DNA from: Heterocephalus glaber
Taxonomy: Eukaryota; Chordata; Mammalia; Rodentia; Bathyergidae
Length of the DNA: 64,000 nt
NCBI RefSeq assembly: GCF_000247695.1
Contig: NW_004624777.1
Coordinates: forward strand, 853,516-917,515
Direction of reading: 5' to 3'
The position numbers and the translations under genes were made by a program. This document shows positions 13,925 through 24,891 of this stretch, piece after piece. The notes below the pieces were generated by a model. That model was not told the DNA's origin. It saw only the letters and a list, made by a program, of their open reading frames with translations, and made no database searches. How positions within the stretch are numbered: the stretch's first letter is position 1; each line of letters starts with the position of its first letter.

Positions 13925-14330
13925 TCATTATGATGGTTAATCTTGATGTCAGCTTGACTGCCTTGAGAAATACCTAGGAAATTAGTAAAGTACACTTCTG
14001 GGTGTGTTTGGGAGGGGTTTCCAGAAACAAAGGGAATATAGAACTGCAAACCAAGGGGAGAGATGTGCCCTGGGGCAACACCAGCCACTCATGGGGGGGG
14101 GGGGGCTCTCAATGGCTCAAAAGCAGAAGGAAGAAGTCCACTAGCACAGCTCTCTGGCTCTCTGCTCTGTTTCTCCTGCTTCCCAACTGCCATGAGGTGA
14201 CCAGCTTTGCCCCACCACACCCTTCTGCCATGATGTTCTGCTTTACCTGAGAAAAACAATTTACAGGATGAAAGATTTCTTTTTCTCTGGTATTTGTCAC
14301 AGCAACACAAAGCTGACTGATACACTCATT
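13925..14330 (+). mobile_element. ERVL (MT2/MLT2-like) solitary LTR
   Basis: TGATGGTTAATCTTGATGTCAGCTTGACTGCC, then CTGGGTGTGTTTGGGAGG, then ATTTGTCACAGCAACACAAAGCTGACTGATAC at the end. It contains a pure G homopolymer of about 13 bases near 14094-14106. Confidence 0.85.
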
Positions 14331-15810
14331 TAACATAATAATGGACAAGATTAAAACTACCAGGTAGAAAATCTCTGCACTCCAAAAGCTGTTGACTATA
14401 TTTCAAATATAGTCCCCTCCAAGGAGACAAACACTGAGAAAGTGTCTTTTTCTTCCCCTGCCAGCAGCACCACTGCACAGAGTAGAGAATGGTTGACAAA
14501 CCAAAAATGCAGAAGAATAAGAGGAAGATGAACTATAGAAGCAGAGAAGGGAAGGGTAATGTACAGGCGCTAAGACGTTAAATGAAGCAAGGTCATAGGA
14601 GAAAGGAGCAGGCATAAAGGGGATAGAAACATTTACCCTTTTATACGTTCTGAATTGTATGACAAGTACAAATATTACTTATTTAAAGCTCTAACATGAA
14701 GTACAAAGTGAAGTAAAATAGAGATTGTAGTCATTACATGAATTTAACATTAGCTGAGCATAAGTGTAAAATATCAGTAGCTCTTTGGGTGGCAGAGTGA
14801 GAGGACTGGGGATATAGTGTATAAAAAATAGTAAAGACATCAAAGAACCACAGGACCAGATAATGCAAAGCTACATGATATGCTGCTGAGTTCCCACCAC
14901 ATATCAACATAAAAAGCAGCCTTAAATTGCCTATCTACAAGTTCTTTCAAAATAAAAATTATAAACATTATCTGTTTAACAATGCCTCCTAACCAGCTGT
15001 GCAAAACATTAACCTGACCATCACAGTAAAAACTTCAGATGATAACAACAAAAATATCAAAAGCTATTAACAACCTATTAAATATCGCTGTTTTTATTAC
15101 TTTTTAGTGATCTGGGTTATTTTTGTTACATAAATGCTTGATTTCTGAAAACCTTCATGGCAAAAGAATTAGCTGCTAAGAAAATTAAGACCTTATATAA
15201 AAGCCATTAAAATATTGTTAGGTTCATAAAAATAAACAATTACAACCATATACTAAGTTAAGGCAGTATCAATAACATTTCTCCCTTAAATTACAGTAAG
15301 GACTACATTATTAACTTCTGTTTCCATCACTTTTCCTGTGGAAACCTTTGAAAATCCTTTCTTGGGTGCCTTCAGTCCTTATCCCCAGCTATTTCAGTAA
15401 TATCAGTGATGCTTATAAATGTAGTTTTGCTTACAGAAAATACACTATAATTTTATGGGTCAACTTGACTAAGCTATAGTACTCAGTTATAAGAAAACAC
15501 TAATCTAAGTGCTGTATAGATATTTGGTATTGTTAACATCCACAATACAGATCCCTACATAAGAGAAACCTTGGCCTGCAAATACAGCACTGCCCACAGT
15601 GTCATTATTTCCTTAAATACATTTTTTAAAGGCAAGACATAGTTTAATGTGGGATGCTTGCTCCAATATAGAACTCACAACTGTTTCTATATAATTGAAA
15701 CTGACATGAGGAGATAAAAATTAAAGGAAAAATATGATTTCACTTTCAGAAATCTAGTTCTAAACCCAGCACATGATTTTGAAATACAAATATCCTATAA
15801 ACGCAAAACT

Positions 15811-15896
15811 TTTTTTTTTTTTGGTAGCGGGGATCGAACTCGGGACCTTGTGCTTGCAAGTCAGGCACCAGAACCACTGAGCTAAATCCCCAGCCC
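15811..15896 (-). mobile_element. ID-like SINE
   Basis: Minus-strand copy with A tail (poly-T at 15810-15822). Target duplication CGCAAAACT at 15802-15810 and 15897-15905. It lies about 240 bp beyond PRDM5 exon 2 in intron 2. Confidence 0.93.
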
Positions 15897-16110
15897 CGCA
15901 AAACTTTTTGCAATGACGAATTAATTATAAATTTCAGAGTTGGAAAAGAATTTTCTAGTAACATATTTTAGTGGTCTAATGTTTTTAGAATGCTATACCT
16001 CAAATTTAAGATTTGGTGATACTAAAATACTCAGCTGGAATCAGTATCAATTCACATAGCCTTATAATTTGTATTAAAGAGTATAAAGAGGAACATATTT
16101 TTAATACTTA

Positions 16111-16311
<201 letters not shown>

Positions 16312-16734
16312 TCATGACTAATGATAGAGATAATTTTTAATCTTTAATTATACATCACAAAATATTGGCAAATTTAAAAAGCCAACTCAATGTGTTTTTA
16401 GGATCAAAACGTGAATCCACAACACAGGAGCCAATATAAAAGGGTTAAAATGCTTAACTTTCAAATTCTGAAAGGGCACTGAACATTGTACTTCATAGGC
16501 TGCAATCCTCTTCATAGCTTCGGGCAAATGGTCTTAAAATGAAACACACTAGGTTTTGCCTGAGTTGAGAGACAAGCCCACCATGCAGAAAATCACCTGG
16601 TTTCTATAAAAATCATAAATTCATCCCTATTATGCACAAGAAAGAAGAAGGCTTGCCATTTTCAAAGGAAAACTGTTCATAAATAAAATTCGAATTCGCC
16701 TGCCCATCTTTTACACAGCCAGGTGGTATACTTT

Positions 16735-16905
16735 ACCAGAGTTTCTCAAAGCGAGTGTTTTAAAGTCCACTGCACAACAAACCACCAAGGCTGCTTGTTT
16801 CAAGTTCAGAAGGCTGGGCTTTGTTAAAATCACAATCTGGATGTGGGATATGGGAAGCTGCATTTCAACAAGTCCTCTGGTGAGAGCTAGCCCCTGAAAG
16901 TGTAA
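16735..16905. mobile_element. MER20-like hAT fragment
   Basis: AGAGTTTCTCAAAGCGAGTG at one end and CATTTCAACAAGTCCTCTGGTGAG further on follow the MER20 (hAT-Charlie) pattern. It is diverged and its ends are not exact. It lies in intron 1 about 500 bp from PRDM5 exon 2. Confidence 0.45.
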
Positions 16906-17859
16906 ACTGTGAGGGGTTGGTCTGCCTTGTAGGGACTTGTGAGGCCACATTCAGTGGGCAAATGACACTTTTTTCCTCTCTAAGGGGACCAAAGGAGAGG
17001 CTGCAGATACAGAGGGGACTGGTGGTATGTCCGGCCAGACACTACTACACAGAAATGCACGCAGAGAGAGAGGAGGCAGAATTACTTGGATTGGTGTAAG
17101 CTTCCTCCAAAGCTGCCTGCGACTATTTTCCTGGAGAATCCTTCCCTTTGAGTCGAGGTGGAAGAAGAAGAAAAAAAAAGTCTCCAGGGGAACTTTTGAT
17201 GAACATTTTTTGGGGGGAAGGAACCATCAATGAAATGTTTCAAGGAATACATATTATTTAATGAACAACAGAAAACCCAACTTCTGGAAATAGTAAACTT
17301 TTAAGACTTAAAAGCAAGACAAACAGAGAGCCTAGACCCCTCATCCTCCAGATGACAAAAGAAGGTCCTGAGGAAGCCACAAACAATGGCAGAGCTGGGA
17401 AGACCACTTCTTTAAGTTAACCCTAGGACCAGAAAGTACCTACAGAGACTTTTCCAATCCAGACTGTAATTCTAAGTAACTCAAACACAGGCACACAAAG
17501 AAACACATTGGTTTATTTACAGCTACATAGAGATATTAATACAAAGCCCAGAAAGCAAATTTAGGAGAAGCCGGATGCTCGCTCTACCCCTCCATCTTCC
17601 CATGCCTCAATATCCACTTGATACTAAAATGGGCTCAGACAGGAACAACAGCCCCAAAGATGCTTTCTTTAAAAAGTACTCATTTCACTTTTTTTCATTT
17701 AAAAACTTTTTATAGGGAAATTAAATATATATTTAGAAAAGAGGAAAAAAAGTAATCATTTCACACCTCAAGATGAGACCTAACTGGTATTTAATGGCAG
17801 ATAAGTAAAGCTGAATAAGAAATAAAAAAACAAGGACAGGGAATTAATGCTACTGAACT

Positions 17860-18050
17860 ACCATGTGCCATACTCCAGGTGATCCCTTATGGAAAGGTTC
17901 TAACGTTACAACTAAGAAAGCTGAAGCACACAGCGACATCCTGTCTCAAAAACAGAACAAAGGAAAAAGAAAACTGAAGCTAAAAATGTTAAATAACTTG
18001 CTTAAGAATTCAGTCAGCTAACAAAGATCAGAGACAGGGTCAGGTACTAG
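17860..18050 (-). mobile_element. MIR SINE, interrupted
   Basis: Complement of the MIR core: CAACTAAGAAAGCTGAAGC, then AATAACTTGCTTAAGAATTCAGTCAGC. About 50 bases of SINE-tail-like sequence interrupt it. A fainter MIR-like trace lies at 17320-17440. Confidence 0.5.
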
Positions 18051-18757
18051 GGTTTTGTTGTGAGTGGAGAGCTTAGGCACTGTCTACACCATGCCACGGT
18101 GTAAAACCCAACAAATACGGCACAGCCTACTGTCAAGGAGGACGATGCCATGCTTCTCAGTTGTCCTCTGACTGTGTTCAGCAAGTACCCAGGCTGCACT
18201 CTGTTCAAAGTAGACACTCAGTACACTGACTGTTGAACTGAAGAAATAGTGAACTGAATTCAAAGCCAATCTGGAAAAGTGACCAAAAACTAAGGTGTGG
18301 GTTTTTTTGTAATTAATTTGAGGTTTTGATATTAACAGATGTGGCTCCACTTTCATTCCACTATATGGTGTATGCTGTCTTCATCAACCATTACAGAAGG
18401 TAAGGCACAGACATTCTCTACTGCAACCAATTTACTCAAACCAATCTGTTGGTTTCTCTTTGCAGTACAAATGTGGAGGAAAACATTAAATTCTTCAGTT
18501 CAGCAACATTCACAGGACTAAGGGGAAAAGAATAAAAACCCAGTAAATGGAACAGCATCAAGAAAAGGCCTGACTGGATGCAGGCCTGGTGAGATGCTAT
18601 AGTTTGAATCATAGCCCCACAGGCATCACAGCAAATGTTTGGAAAAGGCACATTTTGGGGGTGTAACGCCCATGTTTATTTTTTAGAAGTATTTCTATTA
18701 ATGAACTATTAATTTTAATTTTATGAGTTTTATTATATTAAACAATGTGTACTTAAC

Positions 18758-19493
18758 AGGAAAATAAAATATCAATAAAGTAAAATACTAAATTTTTAAT
18801 ATGTAATCAGTGTGTAGAAAAGCATCAACCGTTGCAACATCAAGTGTTTACCTGCTTACAAGATCTAAAAAGTAACAGGGGAAATAAATTCCTATGTGAA
18901 CTACAATGAAAAAAACAAAACTATACTGCAGAAATAATATTTGCTTCAATTATCACACCTAAGGCAGTCTTCACACATGACAACAGCATGGTTCATACAC
19001 AAGTCTGCTTACACTGACAGCACATGTGCTTAGCTTTCCTTTCCTATTTGGCAGGCCATATTTGTCACCTCTCTTATCTTCCTCTTTTGTCAGGAGCTTC
19101 CTATATTAGACAAGGTCTGCCTATCAGGAAAGTGAAATATCAATAAAATAAAATATCAAATATATATTGAATATTTAGAATAAACAACATTTCCTATAGA
19201 ACTGTTTACTTACTATATCTAAAAATAACAGCAGAAATAAATTCCCATATGAACTACAATGAAAATACAAATAAAACTCTACCACAAAAAATAATCTTTA
19301 CTTCAATTATCACACCTAAAGCAGTTTTCACACCTGAGAAAAAGCATGTTCCATATACAAGTCTCGCTTACACTGTAGCACATGTGTTTTGTTCTCCTGT
19401 TCCCTTCTTTGGTAGGACACACTTGACATCTTGCCAGTCTTCCTGTTTTCTTAGGAGGTCCTTGTGATGTTTCACCTGTCTGTTCACTGGTCT
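18758..19493. repeat. Tandem duplication of piggyBac 3' part (2 x about 368 bp)
   Basis: Unit 1 starts at AGGAAAATAAAATATCAATA (18758) and unit 2 at AGGAAAGTGAAATATCAATA (19126). The two copies align along their length, sharing for example TTCAATTATCACACCTAA and matching runs around GCACATGTG. By eye they are roughly 75-80% identical. Each contains the end of the transposase Cys-rich tail plus downstream non-coding sequence. Confidence 0.8.
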
Positions 19494-21130
19494 GCTCCAG
19501 AATTCTTTTGAGTTCTTTGGGGAAATACATACTGTTCTTCCTCTGTTGTAACTGATCATTTGTCCATTCAAGTCCCTATCCTTTAAGACATTTCTCCATA
19601 ATATTTTTTGCTTCCTATTTTCTTTGTAAACTATGAAACTACGTACACCTAACATGTTTAGGATCTAGTAAAACACAACCATCGGCCAACATTTTGTGTT
19701 TCAAGTGACATCATAGTTGCTGCACAACTCATCAACAACATCTACTCCACCTTTTATTTTGTTGTAAAATACGACCATTTCTGGCTTCATTTGTGTTGAT
19801 GATTCACTATCGATCTTTTTTTGTTAGTTTGTTTGAGACAGGGTCTCACTATGCAGTCCAGACTAGCCTTGAACTCACTATATAGCACAGAACTTACAGG
19901 ATCCTGCTGCTTCAGCCTCCTGAGTGCTGGGATTACAGGTGTGCATCACCACACCTGGCCTCAGTATCCATCTTATCATTGTGGTATAATGTTGACACTA
20001 TCAATATTACTTTGTTTTTCTTTGCTATACAGTAGGCCAATGTTATGTTTTTCTGAAATTCAAAGATTGTATTATACATTTCTCTATTGTGAACATGCAA
20101 CATTTTTTCAGGAATTTTTACTTTGTTCTTACAAATAGTTCCTGTGCTGATCAACTGGTGTTCTTTCAGCAAATGTAATATCAATGGATAACTAGTGAAC
20201 CAATTGTTCAATGTGACATTTGGATTACTTTTATGCAACAAGTCTGTTCACAAAGTCATACAGTTTATTACTGCAGGAAGAAAGAGCTGGTAGTTGAGTT
20301 ACAGGATAAACTTCTAAATTAAAGGTGTAAAATATCTTCACATTTACCTAAGCATATATTTTTATGGAAGATTTACCTTGCAAATATTGTGGAAACCCTC
20401 AACAACCACAAAATGACACAAGTTGTTCATCAATTGTCATGTATTTGGACAGTATATAACTTGCTTGAGTGTTCAAAACAAAGCTTTCAACAAATGAATG
20501 AATAGAAGTGAAACCGTCAGATTTTTTTTTTCTTGGTGAGTCTTATTGTCAAAAAGTAAGCAATTCCGAAGGAAACCAAATCTCTTGAGTGTCATTATTC
20601 TTCTAAAAAATCTCGACATCCCATCTGTCACTTCTCCATAAATCCTTTAGATTTTGATGATTAGAATCATAAAATTCTGATATGAAGGCTTTTATTTAGA
20701 TAGTGAGGTGTCATGATAGATATATTTTTGAATATGACTAGTGATGTATATGGAATGTTTTCTTGTATTTCATTATTAGTGTATTTCAAAATATCTTGTA
20801 GCATATCGTCCATTACAAACAATTTCCAACACTGAAATGCAGTGTTAGCATTCCATCCAATAGGTTTCACCAATGGTAAGAACCTAATAACATTTTCTGA
20901 CCTCATTTTAACACTGACTGGCACATTTAGGTATACATGATCATTTTGTAGCAATTTTACTAGTAATTTACATTACTGTTTTCTTCCTCATCTGAATCAA
21001 GGTCTTCATTCTGTACTTCTCTGTCACATTTCTGTCCTATCTGTCACATCTTGCTATCTTTTTTGGCTTATATGATCCAAGTCATTATCCATAGCCAAGT
21101 CACCTGATGACTCATTTTCAAACTCCTTAG
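19365..21130 (-). pseudogene. piggyBac transposase pseudogene
   Basis: Read on the minus strand, the order is: an acidic N-terminal stretch (ENESSGDLAMDNDLDH, about 21070-21120); a block at 20667-20954; a block containing TIDEQLVSF (about 20400-20440); the DDE-domain block with NNWFTSYPL and GTICKNK (about 20100-20215); the YNKIKGGVDVVDE signature (about 19725-19770); and a C-terminal Cys-rich tail (RCQVCPTKEGNRRTKHMC, about 19380-19440). It is dead: several in-frame stops (for example TGA at 19701-19703), frameshifts and a B1 insertion. At 20206-20208 Asn (AAC) replaces the Asp normally preceding NWFTS, one of the three catalytic aspartates. The first catalytic Asp region is also disrupted. 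Order and motifs fit piggyBac; the subfamily is unknown. Confidence 0.85.
19820..19960 (-). mobile_element. B1 SINE inside the piggyBac relic
   Basis: GAGACAGGGTCTCACTATGCAGTCC to GGGATTACAGGTGTGCATCACC. Target duplication CACTATCGATCTT (left) and CAGTATCCATCTT (right). Confidence 0.9.
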
Positions 21131-21139
21131 AAGATCATA

Positions 21140-21265
21140 ACTTAAGTCCAGCTTCAGCAGCTTAGTGAGACCTTATCTCAAAATAAAAAATAAAAAGGAC
21201 AGAGATTGTAGCCCAATAGTGGAGTACCCCTGGATTCAAGCCCCAGTCAGCCTACCCCCCAGAAG
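21140..21265 (+). mobile_element. B1-ID dimer SINE, partial
   Basis: B1 tail (TAGTGAGACCTTATCTCAAAATAAAAAATAAAAAGG) joined to an ID half (GACAGAGATTGTAGCCC to TTCAAGCCCCAGT). Confidence 0.75.
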
Positions 21266-21504
21266 GAAAAAATATATTTTAATTTTTTTCCTGTGTGTAT
21301 ATATGAATGTGCTAGATTGAGATGCAAAATCTAATTCTTACTAATAGATAAGAAAAATTAATTGAAAGCCAGTATTTATTACAATTTGATAGTTTGAGTT
21401 TATGATAGTGATTGTCCATTAATAACTGTGAAACTTTAAAGTTAGATTCTTATTTTGAATTTTCAAAGCTTTGGGTTTTGGGGGGTTTTTTTAGTAACGT
21501 TATG

Positions 21505-21850
21505 TTCAAGTCAGCTTTGTGTTACTATAACACATACCTGAGACTATCAACTTAGAAAACAGAAAATGCTTGATTTGGTTCATAGGGATAGAGGTTTCAG
21601 TCCAGACTCACGTGGTCCTTTTGCTTTGGGCCTACGGCAGCATATAACAGCAAGGAGTGCCTAGTCAGGATGACACAGTGAAGAGGGAGGAGCAGGGTCA
21701 CACTATGCTCCTTGAGGACTTGCTTCCAATGATGTGAAAGCTCTGCCTAGGCCCTACCCTGAACGTTCCACTGTCTCCCTGTAGCAACACTGAGGAGACA
21801 ATTAAAAACCATGGTTCCTGATACTGGTGAAGATGCCTATACCATACTTC
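21505..21850 (-). mobile_element. MaLR-type LTR
   Basis: Complement of an LTR: GTCAGCTTTGTGTTACTATAACACATACCTGAGAC, then TTCATAGGGATAGAGGTTTCAGTCC. Diverged; 5' limit uncertain. Confidence 0.7.
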
Positions 21851-22131
21851 TCTAATGAAAATACGTACTTTAGCATAACAGTAGCCCATTGTGCATTTCA
21901 GTAGCTGCGCTGGGGGAATGCAGGAAGCAATCTTTGTGTTCACTCACCCACTTGATAATGATGGAGCTATACATGTGTGTCAAAGTGTAAATGGGTGAGT
22001 TTTACGCATGTTATGCACTGTTACATTTTTTGTGTACTTATAATTTTTTTATTTAAATATTTTCTTTAGATTTTTCTTGTAGAATTCGCCTAATTCAGTT
22101 CAATTCCCACTGAATATCTATAGCTGTGCGC

Positions 22132-23333
22132 TGAGTCAGTTACTTTCTCTTTGTTGGAACACAAAACCTAACACCCACAACTCTAAGGAGGAGAGGTTTA
22201 TTTTGGCTCACAGTTTGTAGAGGTTTCAGTCCCTAGTCTGCTACCTCAAAAGTAAGGCAACATGTGCAGATGAAAACAACGCTGAGATTCCACTTCACCT
22301 CAGAAAGAATGGCTGCTATCAAGAAATCAACAAATAACAAATGCTGGCAGGGTTGTGAGGAGAAAGGAACCCTTCTTCATTGTTGGTGGGAGTGCAGACA
22401 GGTGCAACCACTGTGGAAATTAATATGGAGATACCTCAAACAACTAGGATTAGAAGTCCCATTTGACCCAGTAATAACCTCTGGTGGGTATCTTCCCAAA
22501 AGAATTAAAAGAATCATATCACAGTGGATATATGTGCACCCATGTTTATAGCGGCACAGTTTGTAATATCTAAAACTTGGAAACAGCCCAAATGCCCATC
22601 AATGGAGACTAGATACAGAAGATGTGTGTTTGTTTTTTTTTTATAAAATGGAGTACTACTCAGCCATAAAGAACAAGAAACTAGAAACATTTATAGCTAA
22701 GTGGATGCACATTGAGACCATACGCTTAAGTGAAATAAATGGGACACAAATGTGTAAATACTGAATAGTTTCTCTGGTGTGAAAAACTACAAGTGTAAAT
22801 AAGGATCAAAATGTATATTTGAGATTGTGAAATAGGAAGAAAAGGTCTAAAGGAGTAAGGAAAGTGGGAAGGGTAGGGGAAAAGAAAGAAGGGAAAAGAA
22901 AAAAATATGAGAAAAGGAACAAAATGGAAACAAAGTCTTTGTAAATAGGGAAGGGTGTACGGGGTGAAGGGAGGGCAGGGGAATGGGGAAAAAATAAGAA
23001 CCAAGATACATCATGTAAAGGTACAAGATCCCAATGATGAATGTAACTGTATATACCTAAAATGTACCAATAAACTTAATGGGGAAAAAAGAAGTAGGGT
23101 ATCATGGCAGAGGAGCATCACTGAGGAGATAGCAGAGGGAAGCAGAGAGGAATCAAGGGAGGAGGAGTGGGAAGAGACAGCCCCTTCCAGGCCACGCCCC
23201 CAGTGACCCACCTCCTCCAACCAGGCCTTACCTCCCAATACCATATGTAGCTATCAACTCATCAGTGGACTAATCCGCTGGTAAGCATCACAGCCCCATT
23301 TGAGCGAGCGTATACCAGATATGAACCATAACA
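22132..23333 (-). mobile_element. MaLR-type LTR split by an L1
   Basis: Left part 22132-22264 (TTGTTGGAACACAAAACC, AGGTTTATTTTGGCTCACAG) and right part 23107-23333 (CAGGCCTTACCTCCCAATACCA, ending AACCATAACA). On the minus strand it starts TGTTATGGTT at 23333. The L1 at 22265-23091 with its target duplication sits inside. Confidence 0.85.
22265..23091 (+). mobile_element. 5'-truncated L1, inserted in an LTR
   Basis: Contains the ORF2 C-terminus (Cys-rich block [20 protein letters not shown]), the ACTCAGCCATAAAGAA stretch, the purine-rich 3' UTR and AATAAA near the end. It is flanked by a 15-bp duplication with three mismatches, AAGTAAGGCAACATG (22250-22264) and AAGTAGGGTATCATG (23092-23106), and sits inside a minus-strand LTR. 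Confidence 0.9.
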
Positions 23334-24794
23334 GGCTGCAATACAGTTTGAAAAACAATGACTTAAAAACACAGATAGATGAGATAAACCTGTTAAGCAT
23401 ATTTAGTTCTGTGGCTCTGATGAGATTTTATTCAAAGTAATTTGACCAAATGAGTAAATGAGTTTCTTTGGCTACAACATTACAAAAATGTAAACAGATA
23501 GCTCTCAGTTATACATAGTGAGAAACAATGAAGATATTGAAAACATTAAACTGAAAATTTACACTTGGTTTTAGGTGAAGATTTTATACTTATTAGGCCC
23601 ACTCTCTGAAGCTCTCTTCTAGGGATTCCAGCACCAGCCCTCTCTAGCTCTTTGTTCCCTAATGTTTCTATTATACACACAGTACTTTCTTAAAATTGTA
23701 ATTATAATTTCATTTTAATTACTGACCATTTGCTCTGGAGATTCTAACTTAAGTATAATCCTCTTGTACTGCAGAAGGCTTCAAACTTGCTTGGGTAGAA
23801 CAGTTACAAAAAGAAAATTTGGGGCACACAGCCCAGCTATATGTAATTATTTTTTCTTTTATTTGAATCATATGTAATTGCCAATATTCAACCATTTTCA
23901 ACCTACAAAATGAAAGCTTTCCATATGACTCCTCATAAATTAATTATACATATGTGTGTTAGTATATTAAACACCTCAGGTAAGGTTCACAATTAACAAT
24001 GGGAAGGAAATTCATATCTTCAAACAATCTCGAAAGCTTCAAAAATTCTGCCTGACTTTCTTACATCATTGGTTTATGTTTTTAAATAACACTGCTGAAG
24101 ATCTCATTCTAGCAAAAGGAAAACTGTCAGCTCTAGAGTTTTCTTGCTGATCACTTTCGTCTGCATTACTGGTATCACCTTCAGTCTGACATTCCTTTGC
24201 GAGAACCTTCCTAAAATTCTTTGCTTCTATCCATGGGTGACCATCTCAAATGCTTACAAGTTGAGCAGGAAGGCAACATAACACCAGACACCCAACAGTA
24301 AATATGTGCCATGCTGGGGAGTGACCAGGAGGTGTGTGGAAAGGCCACGGCCACCTAAAAGCTTTTCCATTCCAACTGCTGTATCACAGCACCATGCTGC
24401 TATATCACAATGTGGACACAACACTGCGTTATAACTGCAATACTTTTTAGGGAAGTGAAATTGAAATTTGTACCTGAAATCATTACTTTTTTATTTTGGC
24501 AAAAGAGTCCAAAGTTTTCATGACTCTGTGCAAGTCAAGTAAAGTGTGACCTCACTTTAAATCAAGCCTGTACACAAGAAACTTAAGAGGCCAACTCTCC
24601 CCTCAGGCTGACCTGATGCCCAGTCTGCAAGGGTGTTTCTTTGTTCTTAAACTGTTTCTGAACTAAGCAGACAATTAATTTAATTTGCCATGCACTGGAC
24701 TACACAGTAACTTTTAATAAGCAAACAATGTATGAGTGCAAAAATATGATCTATTTTTACTCACTTTGCTTCACATTATTAGGAAGAAACTGCA

Positions 24795-24891
24795 GGGCCA
24801 GGGATTTAGCTCAGTGGTTCTGTCGCCTGCCTCGCAAGTGCAAGGTCCCGAGTTCGATCCCTGGCACCAAAAAAAAAAAAGAAAGAAAGAA
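24795..24891 (+). mobile_element. ID-like SINE
   Basis: Near-consensus copy; target duplication AGAAACTGCA (left) and AGAAATTGCA (right). The tail grades into (GAAA)n. Confidence 0.93.

Larger units (their letters stand above)
18655..21140 (-). mobile_element. Decayed piggyBac DNA transposon
   Basis: A minus-strand piggyBac-superfamily relic of about 2.4 kb, recognised from transposase fragments in the right order. Its outer limits are approximate: I could not find clean terminal inverted repeats or flanking TTAA. It is interrupted by a B1 SINE (about 19820-19960) and its 3' part is tandemly duplicated. The right border runs into a B1-ID dimer near 21140. A short LTR-like fragment (about 18594-18655) flanks the left end. 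Confidence 0.85.

Noticed and set aside
24795..24891. tRNA genes suggested by TAGCTCAGTGG and GTTCGATCC boxes in many places
   Set aside because: All are SINEs with A tails and target duplications, and the cloverleaf is incomplete.
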